The position numbers were made by a program, and so were the translations under genes. 64,000 nt of DNA, taken from ZC4RG35 sp040878345. Lineage in GTDB: Bacteria; Actinomycetota; Acidimicrobiia; Spongiisociales; ZC4RG35. Shown here in pieces: positions 17,632 to 24,474 of the stretch. The stretch lies in the NCBI GenBank assembly GCA_040878345.1, contig JBBDML010000026.1, forward strand, positions 1-64,000, read 5' to 3'. Each line of letters begins with the position of its first letter. Position 1 is the stretch's first letter. The notes under the pieces were generated by a model. The model did no database searches and had not been told where the DNA came from. It saw only the letters and a program-made list of their open reading frames with translations.

Positions 17632-18132
17632 TCAGGCCCTGGTGATGTCGACCCAGACCGGAACCGCCAGCCGGTCGAGATCGGCCAAGGCGATGGGGAA
17701 CACGGTGGTCGGAGTGCCGGCGGCGGCCCACACCGGATCGTTGCGTCTGAGGAGAGGGTCGGCGAAGACCCTGAGATCGGCGGCATGACCGAAGGGAGGA
17801 GTGCCTCCGGCGGCGAACCCGGTGGCCGACCTCACCTCGTCCAGGGTCGCCCTTCGGGCCGAGCGGGAACCTGAGACCACTGCAAGTTTGGCGGTGTCGA
17901 GCAAGTGATCGCCGGGGACCAGGGCCACCACCGGCTCGTCACCGTCGTCGGTGTCGACCACGAAGACCAGGGACTTGACGATGGCCGAGACCGGGCAACC
18001 GATGGCGGCGGCGGCGTCCTCGGCGGTCTTGGTCCCTTCGGGGAAGACACGGATCGACCATTCGAGGCCGGGAACCGATCCGGCGAGACGACGACTCGAC
18101 TCAGGGAGGTCAGCTGGAGCGGATGATGTCAA
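17632..18132 (-). CDS. YbaK/ProX-type aminoacyl-tRNA deacylase domain protein
   Basis: A 166-aa stand-alone editing domain (YbaK/EbsC family) that hydrolyses mischarged tRNA, typically Cys-tRNA(Pro). Recognisable segments are KTAEDAAAAIGCPVSAIVKS (the conserved Lys lies at its end), the ALVPGDHLLD strand, and FAAGGTPPFGH with the GGxxP-type catalytic loop. It overlaps the upstream F420-type oxidoreductase by 23 bases on the same strand. Specificity cannot be read from sequence alone. Confidence 0.85.
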   Translation of the reverse strand: MTSSAPADLPESSRRLAGSVPGLEWSIRVFPEGTKTAEDAAAAIGCPVSAIVKSLVFVVDTDDGDEPVVALVPGDHLLDTAKLAVVSGSRSARRATLDEVRSATGFAAGGTPPFGHAADLRVFADPLLRRNDPVWAAAGTPTTVFPIALADLDRLAVPVWVDITRA

Positions 18133-19021
18133 CGGTGTCCTTCATGGTGTCGAGATCATCCAGATGTAGCCATTGGACATAGATCCGCTCGACACCGGCT
18201 TCTTCCAGGGCGGCGACCGTGTCAGCAACCCGGTCCGGGGTCCCCACCGGGAAGCCGTTGGCGACGTAGCGGTCCTCCAGCTCTCTGGGGGTGATGCCCC
18301 GTCGGGCGGCAGTCGCCCCCAGACGCTGTTCGTAGACGGCCTGGGTCCTGCCCACCAGGGCCCCGCCCATCACGGTGGCCTCCACATGGCGGCCGCCCGA
18401 TGCGGCGCGCATCACCTTCACCTTCTGGCCGGCTTCTTCTGGTGGGCAGATGAAGAAGTTGTATTCGTCGGCTCGTGTCCCGGCGAGGGTGGGTGTGCGA
18501 TTGGCGCCGCTGCCGCCGATCACCAGCCTGATCCCGGTTGGCTTGGGTCGGATGTCGCCACTCACCCGGTAGTGACGGCCCTCGTAGTTGGCCGGCCCCT
18601 GCCCGAACACTGCCTCCAGATAGTCGAGGGCCTCCTCGAAACGCGACCAGCGCTCCGGCCAGTCGGGGAAGGGGAGACCGAGCGCCTGATGCTCCAACTC
18701 CATCCACCCGGTGCCCACACCCAGGTCGAGTCGGCCTCCGGACATCTGGTCGATGGTCACCGCGTTCTTGGCGATCACGGCTGGGTGACGGAACGTGATG
18801 GGGGTCACCAGGACGCAGAGGCGGATGCGCTCGGTGTCCCTGGCCAGACCGGCGAGGACGGCGAAGGCGTCGGTGGCGTCCGGTGTGGGCTCGCCACCTG
18901 ACATGTAGTGGTCGCACCTGGCGAAAGAGACCAGGCCCTCCGCCTCCGCCCAGCGCGCCGCCTCGAGCTGTTGGGAGTAGGTGCCCCCGAGATGGGGCTC
19001 GGTCATCAGGGAGAACCTCAA
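18110..19021 (-). CDS. LLM-class F420-dependent oxidoreductase (1)
   Basis: A 303-aa TIM-barrel flavin/F420 oxidoreductase of the luciferase-like monooxygenase superfamily. It carries SFARCDHYMSGGEPTPD near the N-terminus, IRLCVLVTPITFRHPAVIAK, the MSGGRLDLGVGTGWMELEH segment that is the family fingerprint, and IRLVIGGSGANRTPTLA. Actinobacterial members mostly use coenzyme F420. The substrate is unknown. A related gene lies upstream at 19146-20060; two palindromic elements separate them. It overlaps the YbaK-type gene by 23 bases. Confidence 0.88.
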   Translation of the reverse strand: MRFSLMTEPHLGGTYSQQLEAARWAEAEGLVSFARCDHYMSGGEPTPDATDAFAVLAGLARDTERIRLCVLVTPITFRHPAVIAKNAVTIDQMSGGRLDLGVGTGWMELEHQALGLPFPDWPERWSRFEEALDYLEAVFGQGPANYEGRHYRVSGDIRPKPTGIRLVIGGSGANRTPTLAGTRADEYNFFICPPEEAGQKVKVMRAASGGRHVEATVMGGALVGRTQAVYEQRLGATAARRGITPRELEDRYVANGFPVGTPDRVADTVAALEEAGVERIYVQWLHLDDLDTMKDTVDIIRSS

Positions 19022-19027
19022 GAACCC

Positions 19028-19082
19028 TCCTTTCTGTGCGGATTCGCGCGAACCCCTCCGTCACAGATCCGCACAGAAAGGA
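19028..19082 (-). repeat. Dispersed palindromic element A, copy 2
   Basis: The 47-bp core is the exact reverse complement of copy 1 at 5891-5943. Flanking bases extend the arms (TCCTTTCTGTGCGGAT with its complement). It lies 6 bp upstream of the oxidoreductase start at 19021 and 8 bp from copy 3, in the same orientation as copy 3. Confidence 0.85.
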
Positions 19083-19090
19083 AGGGCTGA

Positions 19091-19141
19091 CCTTCTGTGC
19101 GGATTTACGCGAACCCCTCCGTCACAGATCCGCACAGAAGG
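19091..19141 (-). repeat. Dispersed palindromic element A, copy 3
   Basis: Tandem neighbour of copy 2. It differs from it by two bases in the loop (TTTACG for TTCGCG) and has perfect CCTTCTGTGCGGAT arms. It ends 4 bp from the stop codon of the minus-strand gene 19146-20060. Read in the sense of that gene, it has the same orientation as copy 1 has relative to its own gene. Confidence 0.85.
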
Positions 19142-19145
19142 CACG

Positions 19146-20060
19146 CTAGCCCTCGAAGGCGTCGACGATGATGTCGAAGTCGGCCAGGTCCTGACCCATG
19201 ATCTGGGGGTAGTAACGCTGGCACCCGGCCTCGGCCAAGGCGGTCAGCATCTCGGATGCCTTGGCACCCGAGCCGTGTGGGTAGGACCGCTCCTCGTAGA
19301 CCTGCTCGATGCGCTCGGTGGTCTGGCCGGTGCGCGAGGCGAGGTTCTCGAGGAGCCGGCGGTAATCGGCCTGGCCCCTGGCGGCAAGGGCCGGCCCTGC
19401 CGAGCTCCAGAAGATGTCCCCGGGTTGGCGACCGGCCTCGTCCGCTAGCTGGCCGGTCTTCTCGACGATGGTGCGGAAGCGCTCCGGTGGACAGGCATAC
19501 AGGTTGTACTCGTCGGCGTAAAGCGCAGTGAGACGACGCGCCCTGGCCCTGCCGGCGCCACCCGCCATCAGTCGGAGGTTGGCGGGGCGAGGTGCTGGGT
19601 CGAACTCGGCGAGGGTGTAGTGCTTTCCCGAGAACCCGGCGGGCCCGGGGGTGATGGCGGCTCGAAGATAGGCCATCGCCTCCTCGAGCATCTCAACCCG
19701 GGTGGAAGTCTCGGGGAAGGGGAGCCCGAAGAGCTCGAACTCCTCCTTCATCCACCCGGCCCCGAGGCCAAGGGTGAAACGGCCCCCCGACACCTCGTCG
19801 ATGGTGACTCCCATCTTGTAGAGGACGGCCGGGTGTCGAAAGGTGACCGGGCTGACCAGCGAGACCAGCTCGAGCTCGGTCTCCCGGGCCAAGGCAGTGA
19901 GATGGACCAGATGGTCCCAAGCCGGCTTGGTGGTCTCGTCACCCCGCTGCAGGTAGTGGTCGGGGAGGGCGATCGCCTTGAGGCCCCGGCCCTCGGCCCA
20001 TCGTGCGACGGCGAGGAGGTGCCCCCAGTCGCCGCGGGTCTGAACGCCGAGCTCGATCAC
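19146..20060 (-). CDS. LLM-class F420-dependent oxidoreductase (2)
   Basis: A 304-aa luciferase-like TIM-barrel oxidoreductase. Fingerprints are KAIALPDHYLQRGDE, LELVSLVSPVTFRHPAVLYK, the VSGGRFTLGLGAGWMKEEF segment and LRLMAGGAGRARARRLTAL. It is clearly paralogous to the gene at 18110-19021, with the same motif order. It overlaps the TetR gene by 4 bases (ATGA), so the regulator and this enzyme are translationally coupled. The cofactor is likely F420 by family context; the substrate is unknown. Confidence 0.88.
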   Translation of the reverse strand: MIELGVQTRGDWGHLLAVARWAEGRGLKAIALPDHYLQRGDETTKPAWDHLVHLTALARETELELVSLVSPVTFRHPAVLYKMGVTIDEVSGGRFTLGLGAGWMKEEFELFGLPFPETSTRVEMLEEAMAYLRAAITPGPAGFSGKHYTLAEFDPAPRPANLRLMAGGAGRARARRLTALYADEYNLYACPPERFRTIVEKTGQLADEAGRQPGDIFWSSAGPALAARGQADYRRLLENLASRTGQTTERIEQVYEERSYPHGSGAKASEMLTALAEAGCQRYYPQIMGQDLADFDIIVDAFEG

Positions 20061-20683
20061 CCTTCGGCCACCGCACTCTCCAGCAGCGCCCCGGCATGCA
20101 AGGCCACGTCGAAACCGGGGTCGAGCACGTAATGGAGGGTGACGCCGTTGAGCGAGCTGACCAGGGTCTCGGCGCGTCGCTGTACCTCGGCGGCGTCCAG
20201 GTCGGCGCGCTCTCGCCGTATGGCGACGGCGAACCGGGCAACCCGACCCTCGTGGTGACGGATGACCCTCCGCCTGAGCTCGGTGTTGTTGCGGGCTCCC
20301 GAGACGGCGATCCCGATGTAGACGCGGGCCAGGTCTCCCTGTTCGGTGATGAAACGGACGTAGGCCTCGACTAGGTCGCCCAATGAGTCGGTCCCGAGGT
20401 GTTGAGGGTCGGGATCGACAGCATCGATCGCCTCCCGGACCACGCTGAGGATCGCCTGTTCCTTGGAGGCGAACAGGTTGTAGAAGCTCCCCGGGAGGAC
20501 ACCCGCACGGTCACAGATCCCCTTGATGGTGGTTCCTTCGAGCCCGAGGTCTGCGATCAGGGTCCGGGTGGCGTGGAGAATCCTGTCCTGGGTCTCCAGA
20601 CCGGCGCGATATCGCATCGGGGGCACGGTAGCCAGGCGTTCTCGCCTGGCCGGTTCGCCGCCCTTCGAATCGAAGCCGATCAT
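20057..20683 (-). CDS. TetR-family transcriptional regulator
   Basis: A 208-aa one-component repressor type, or 186 aa if ATG 20617 is used (MRYRAGLETQDRIL is a more usual beginning). The helix-turn-helix is IADLGLEGTTIKGICDRAGV followed by SFYNLFASKEQAILSVV, the classic TetR pattern. The C-terminal ligand-binding domain is divergent, so the effector is unknown. A palindrome at 20698-20713 lies between it and the divergent acyl-CoA dehydrogenase. It is probably first in an operon with the F420-type oxidoreductases. Confidence 0.88.
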   Translation of the reverse strand: MIGFDSKGGEPARRERLATVPPMRYRAGLETQDRILHATRTLIADLGLEGTTIKGICDRAGVLPGSFYNLFASKEQAILSVVREAIDAVDPDPQHLGTDSLGDLVEAYVRFITEQGDLARVYIGIAVSGARNNTELRRRVIRHHEGRVARFAVAIRRERADLDAAEVQRRAETLVSSLNGVTLHYVLDPGFDVALHAGALLESAVAEG

Positions 20684-20697
20684 GAATCAGGCTTCTC

Positions 20698-20713
20698 TTG
20701 AGTGAACACTCAA
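20698..20713. promoter_or_regulatory. Candidate TetR operator
   Basis: TTGAGTG-AA-CACTCAA is a 16-bp palindrome with perfect 7-bp arms. It is 14 bp upstream of the longer TetR start and 15 bp upstream of the favoured acyl-CoA dehydrogenase GTG at 20729. Palindromes of this size between a tetR gene and a divergent target are typical autoregulatory operators. Its position inside the longer possible coding frame of the dehydrogenase supports the shorter start. Confidence 0.6.
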
Positions 20714-20728
20714 ATTAGACTTCGAGAG

Positions 20729-22522
20729 GTGAGTCACTACAAGGCGAATCTCCGAGACATCGAGTTCAACCTCTTCGAGGTGCTCCGAGTCCAGGACTAC
20801 CTGAGCGACCTGCACTGGCCCGGCGTCGACCGTCACATCATCGAGGACATCCTCACCGAGATCGAGAGACTCGCCCGGGAGGACTACGCCGCATCGTACG
20901 TCGACCAGGACCGGATCCCCCTCGAGCTGGTGGAAGGTGAGGTCCCTCTCCCCGGCTCGGTCAAGAAAAGCATCACCGCCTTCCATGACGGGGGTTGGGC
21001 CAACATCGCTCTTCCCGTCGAGATGGGAGGCTCCCCAGTGCCGGCCACCGTTGGCTGGTCGGTCTCCGAGATGCTGTTGGCCGCCAACACCGCGGTCCAG
21101 TTCTACGCCGGGGGCGCCCTCTTCGCCAGGGTGCTGTTCGAGGAGGGGACGGAGGCACAGAAAAAGCTGGCTCGACTCTGGGTCGACCGAAACTGGGCGG
21201 GGACCATGGTGCTAACCGAGGCCGACGCCGGGTCGGATGTCGGCGCCGCGACCACCAAGGCGATCGATCAGGGGGACGGCACCTGGCACATCGAGGGGGT
21301 GAAACGGTTCATAACCGGAGGGGAGCACGACGGCTCCGAGAACATCATCCATCTCGTCTTGGCCAGGCCCGTGGGCGCGGGACCGGGCACCAAAGGGTTG
21401 TCACTGTTCGCCGTGCCCAAGTTCCTGGTCAACGAGGACGGGACACTCGGCCTTCGCAACGGGGTGGTGGCCACCAATCTGGAGAAGAAGATGGGTATCA
21501 AGGGCTCGACCACCTGCGAGCTCACCTTCGGTCTGGAGCAACCGGCCACCGCATATCTGGTGGGTGACCGTCATGACGGGATCCGCCAGATGTTCCGGGT
21601 CATCGAGTACGCCCGCATGATGATCGGGACCAAGGCGATGGGCACCCTGAGCACCGGGTACCTCAATTCCCTCGAGTACGCCAGGCACCGAATCCAGGGG
21701 GCTGACCTGGCCGACGCCACCGACAAGACGGCACCCAAGGTCCCCATCATCGACCACCCCAACGTGAGACGGATGCTGATCACCCAGAAGGCGTGGGCCG
21801 AGGGGCTGAGGGCGCTGGTCCTCTACACCGCCTGGGTTCAGGACCAAGCCAGGCTCCATCCCGGAGACGACACCTGGGATCGCCGCAACGATCTCCTCCT
21901 TCCTCTGGTCAAGGGGTACTCGTCGGAGAAGGCATACAGCCTGCTGGCCACCTCACTGCAGGTCTTTGGTGGTTCGGGGTACACCCAGGACTACCCGATC
22001 GAGCAGTACATCAGGGACGCCAAGATCGACACCATCTACGAGGGGACCACCGGGATCCAGGCGCTCGACCTGTTCTTCCGGAAGATCGCCCGTGACCAGG
22101 GGGCCGCCTTCGCCTCTTTGGCTGCCGAGATCGTCGAGTTCGTCAAGGGCGGGGCCGATCAGGATCCCATTGCCAAGGACCGAGAGACCCTTGGGCAGAT
22201 CCTCGATGACGTCCAGGCCCATCTCGGGTCGATGGTGGAGAACCTGATGTCCCATCTCGGAGGTGAGCGAGACGACATCTACAAGGTGGGTCTCCAGGCC
22301 ACCCCATTGCTGGAGTCGATGGCGGAGACGGTGATCGCATGGCAGATGCTCCGTCAGGCCGAGGTGGCGGTGGCCAAGGCCGACTCCGACCCGTTCTATC
22401 GGGGGAAGATGGAGTCGGTCCGTTGGCTCCTCGATGAGATCGGTCCTCGGGTGACAGGTCGTCGCAGGGCAGCCACCGCCGAGGACGGCTCGCTCATGGA
22501 CCTGCCGGTGGAGGCCTTCTGA
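20729..22522 (+). CDS. Acyl-CoA dehydrogenase (long, DmdC-like architecture)
   Basis: A 597-aa FAD-dependent acyl-CoA dehydrogenase. I use GTG 20729, giving the family's usual N-terminus (SHYKANLRDIEFNLFEVL); GTG 20702 would run through the operator. Conserved parts: GTMVLTEADAGSDVGAATTK, GDGTWHIEGVKRFITGGEHD, the KGSTTCELTFG segment, GGSGYTQDYPIEQYIRDAKI and IYEGTTGIQALDLFFRKI (catalytic-Glu region). The extra ~150-residue C-terminal domain places it with the long FadE/3-methylmercaptopropionyl-CoA dehydrogenase-like group, but the substrate is not determined. Divergent from, and probably controlled by, the TetR regulator. Palindromic element B copy 1 follows the stop codon. Confidence 0.9.
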   Translation: MSHYKANLRDIEFNLFEVLRVQDYLSDLHWPGVDRHIIEDILTEIERLAREDYAASYVDQDRIPLELVEGEVPLPGSVKKSITAFHDGGWANIALPVEMGGSPVPATVGWSVSEMLLAANTAVQFYAGGALFARVLFEEGTEAQKKLARLWVDRNWAGTMVLTEADAGSDVGAATTKAIDQGDGTWHIEGVKRFITGGEHDGSENIIHLVLARPVGAGPGTKGLSLFAVPKFLVNEDGTLGLRNGVVATNLEKKMGIKGSTTCELTFGLEQPATAYLVGDRHDGIRQMFRVIEYARMMIGTKAMGTLSTGYLNSLEYARHRIQGADLADATDKTAPKVPIIDHPNVRRMLITQKAWAEGLRALVLYTAWVQDQARLHPGDDTWDRRNDLLLPLVKGYSSEKAYSLLATSLQVFGGSGYTQDYPIEQYIRDAKIDTIYEGTTGIQALDLFFRKIARDQGAAFASLAAEIVEFVKGGADQDPIAKDRETLGQILDDVQAHLGSMVENLMSHLGGERDDIYKVGLQATPLLESMAETVIAWQMLRQAEVAVAKADSDPFYRGKMESVRWLLDEIGPRVTGRRRAATAEDGSLMDLPVEAF

Positions 22523-22529
22523 GATCCCG

Positions 22530-22578
22530 CATGCATTTGTATGAGGTCGCGCTGAGCGCGCCCCGGTGCAATTGCATG
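22530..22578 (+). repeat. Dispersed palindromic element B, copy 1
   Basis: A 49-bp imperfect inverted repeat with outer arms CATGCATTTG and CAATTGCATG and an inner hairpin CGCGC/GCGCG. It starts 7 bp after the acyl-CoA dehydrogenase stop. Its 45-bp core matches copy 2 (23677-23721) at about 32-33 positions, in either orientation. Confidence 0.65.
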
Positions 22579-22623
22579 GGCATGATGGTCTGCTGAGTCT
22601 CTCTTGGTACTTTTCACCGATCT

Positions 22624-23061
22624 ATGTCTCCCGCTGCCCTAATCGCCCTGGTCGGGCTCCTCGTTGGCGTGTTCCTGGTGGTGGTAGCCCTGGTGCTGTG
22701 GCAGGAGGCGAGGCGCCGACCCTCTTACGATCTTCTGGAGTACGTGGTCGAGGACGCGGTCAAGCACGTCACCGCCGGTCTGGATGAGGCGTCGGGCCTG
22801 GGGCGTGGCGATGTGAGACGGATTCTGGAGTGGGAGGTCTTCTACCTCCAGGGTCTGGCCCAGGAGGACCGGCACAATCCGGTCGAGACCGTTGCCGGCG
22901 GGCATCAGGCCTCGATCGAGTACATCGCCGCCCAGATCGAAGCCAAACATGGGGTCGCCTACTCTCAGGACGACATCGCAGAAGTGCTCCGGCTCGAGGC
23001 CGACTACCTGATGGCCATCGGGGCGGTTGGAGGGCAAGTAGAGATGGGAGAAGAGGAATGA
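22624..23061 (+). CDS. Membrane-anchored protein of unknown function
   Basis: A 145-aa protein whose residues ~4-26 form one hydrophobic segment (LIALVGLLVGVFLVVVALVL), followed by an acidic helical soluble domain (YDLLEYVVEDAVKHVTAGLD, then VRRILEWEVFYLQGLAQED). I do not recognise a named family; the sequence looks like a DNA/RNA-free helical adaptor domain. Its stop overlaps the start of the zinc-ribbon gene (ATGA), and that gene overlaps the next in the same way, forming a tight three-gene operon. It starts at ATG 22624, 45 bp after palindrome B copy 1. Confidence 0.7.
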   Translation: MSPAALIALVGLLVGVFLVVVALVLWQEARRRPSYDLLEYVVEDAVKHVTAGLDEASGLGRGDVRRILEWEVFYLQGLAQEDRHNPVETVAGGHQASIEYIAAQIEAKHGVAYSQDDIAEVLRLEADYLMAIGAVGGQVEMGEEE

Positions 23062-23381
23062 GGGTCCGTTGCGGGGCATGCCGAAACCAGTTCGAGGTCG
23101 CCGGCGCCGGTCGCTTTGCCTGCCCGGTATGCGGCTCGGTCAACGTGGTTCGTGATGCGGCCGGTGGCGGAGAGGCGCCGCCCAACATGGGTGGGTACCC
23201 CACCGCCCCTGGAGTCGGTGGGGTCGGGGCACCACCCCCACCACCTCCACCTCCCCCGGTCCTACCCAAGATCGAGTGTCCCGAGTGCGGATTCACCTTC
23301 ATCGTGGGCCCCATCGCCTTCGCCACCTGCCCCAACTGCTCCGCCGAGGTACCCACCGGTTTCGAGGACGAGAGCGAATGA
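23058..23381 (+). CDS. Double zinc-ribbon protein with polyproline linker
   Basis: A 107-aa protein with two CxxC pairs at each end. The N-terminal ribbon has VRCGACRNQFEV with FACPVCGSVNVV; the C-terminal ribbon has IECPECGFTFIV with ATCPNCSAEVP. A Gly/Pro linker including a run of about nine prolines joins them. MJ0042-type zinc ribbons look like this. It has no signal peptide, so it is probably cytoplasmic, and a metal-binding adaptor role is likely. Translationally coupled on both sides by ATGA overlaps. Polyproline runs can stall ribosomes and usually need EF-P. Confidence 0.75.
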   Translation: MRVRCGACRNQFEVAGAGRFACPVCGSVNVVRDAAGGGEAPPNMGGYPTAPGVGGVGAPPPPPPPPPVLPKIECPECGFTFIVGPIAFATCPNCSAEVPTGFEDESE

Positions 23382-23599
23382 GCCGGCTTCACCGATTCGA
23401 GGCCTACAGGTTCATCGGTGCACGGGACACCATGTGGGTTTACGACTGTGACGATGTCGGTCAGTTCGGAGAGCTGGAGGCCAGGCTGACCGATGACGAT
23501 CTGCTGGGCCGGAATCTGTTGCAGGCGTTCTCACCCGACACCGTCGACGAGGCAGTCAACCGGGGTTTCAAGCCCAGGCGCGTTCCCGCGAGGCACTGA
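23378..23599 (+). CDS. Small conserved-looking protein of unknown function
   Basis: A 73-aa protein, the third gene of the coupled operon; its ATG overlaps the zinc-ribbon stop. It is mixed alpha/beta (FEAYRFIGARDTMWVYDCDD, then LLQAFSPDTVDEAVNRGFKP). I do not recognise a family. The coupling and codon use like its neighbours support real coding. A 127-bp stretch to the next gene contains palindrome B copy 2. Confidence 0.6.
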   Translation: MSRLHRFEAYRFIGARDTMWVYDCDDVGQFGELEARLTDDDLLGRNLLQAFSPDTVDEAVNRGFKPRRVPARH

Positions 23600-23674
23600 G
23601 GGCCGAGCATTCCTGTCGGTGGAGCCCGGGAGAGAGATAGCGATGCTCCCCTCAGATCCAGTCCATCTGACTCC

Positions 23675-23723
23675 CGTGCATTTGCACAAGGGCTCGCCAG
23701 ACGCAACCCGGTACAAATGCACG
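23675..23723 (-). repeat. Dispersed palindromic element B, copy 2
   Basis: A 49-bp inverted repeat with arms CCGTGCATTTG and CAAATGCACGG. It ends 3 bp from the stop codon of the minus-strand hydrolase gene. The 45-bp core has the same length as copy 1 and shares about 70% of positions with it. Confidence 0.65.
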
Positions 23724-23726
23724 CCG

Positions 23727-24320
23727 TCAAACTTCGAGACCTTGGCCCACCAGGTCCCCGATCTTCTGGCCCCGACCATGGAAGAAGTGGTCGCCCGGGG
23801 TCAGCACCAGATCGATCCCCTTCTCGATCGCATAGACCCTGAGGCCTTCGGCGTCGATCACCTGCTCCCGGGTGCCGAGGATGATCCGCTTTGGGCCCGG
23901 GGCGGGCTCGGCGGGGAGACGCTCCGGTGCCGGGGCGATGCCGACATAGGGGACCTGCCCGCCGGAGCCGGCCAGCCAGTTGAGGGCCACCACCGCTCCG
24001 AACGACCATCCGGCGATACCGAGGGGCAGGTCAAGGGCCCTGGCGTGGTCCAGGGCCGCGGTGACATCGAGCTTTTCGGCGTTGCCGAAGTCATGGGCCC
24101 CCGTGCTGGCCCCGGTCCCTCTGAAGTTGAACCTGGACACGACGTGCCCACGTTCCACCAGCCGACGGGTTACCGCGATCATCAGGGGGCTGTTCATGGT
24201 GCCTGCTTGCATGGGGTCGGCATGACAGAACACGGTGACACGGGTCGGCCGATCCGGGGCGTCGACCTTGGTCTCGAGGTTGACGCCGTCAGCGGTGAGG
24301 AGCCGGCCGCGCTGGCTCAT
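23727..24320 (-). CDS. Alpha/beta hydrolase (dienelactone-hydrolase/YqiA-like)
   Basis: A 197-aa alpha/beta hydrolase. The nucleophile elbow is GIAGWSFGAVVALNW (Ser in GWSFG). SRFNFRGTGASTGAHDFG is the oxyanion-side loop. The acid is likely in ILGTREQVIDAEG, and the catalytic His is in TPGDHFFHGRG. The family resembles the small KANL3/Tex30-like hydrolases; the substrate is unknown. Its ATG overlaps the stop of a 30-aa membrane peptide gene (24317-24409). Cytoplasmic, no signal. Confidence 0.82.
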   Translation of the reverse strand: MSQRGRLLTADGVNLETKVDAPDRPTRVTVFCHADPMQAGTMNSPLMIAVTRRLVERGHVVSRFNFRGTGASTGAHDFGNAEKLDVTAALDHARALDLPLGIAGWSFGAVVALNWLAGSGGQVPYVGIAPAPERLPAEPAPGPKRIILGTREQVIDAEGLRVYAIEKGIDLVLTPGDHFFHGRGQKIGDLVGQGLEV

Positions 24321-24409
24321 CCCAACAATCGGAGGAGCCAGACGCCCGCTGCCACCAGGATCACCAATGCGAGAAGGGCGGAGGCGATGAGCAGCCAGCG
24401 GGTCTGCAT
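24317..24409 (-). CDS. 30-aa single-pass membrane peptide
   Basis: Short gene starting at ATG 24409: MQTRWLLIASALLA, then a continuous hydrophobic run ending in LLRLLG and TGA. Almost the whole peptide is one membrane helix with Arg at both ends. Its stop overlaps the hydrolase start (ATGA), indicating translational coupling. Size and composition resemble small regulatory membrane peptides, but no function can be assigned. Confidence 0.5.
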   Translation of the reverse strand: MQTRWLLIASALLALVILVAAGVWLLRLLG

Positions 24410-24474
24410 GGGCCTGGGAGGCTAGCCAGCGCCCTCACTATCCTCAGAGCCGGAACACCACGGAAAGGTCTGAA

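Noticed and set aside
19028..19141. Short CRISPR array
   Set aside because: Only two units with an 8-bp spacer, and a further copy sits alone at 5891; no cas genes.
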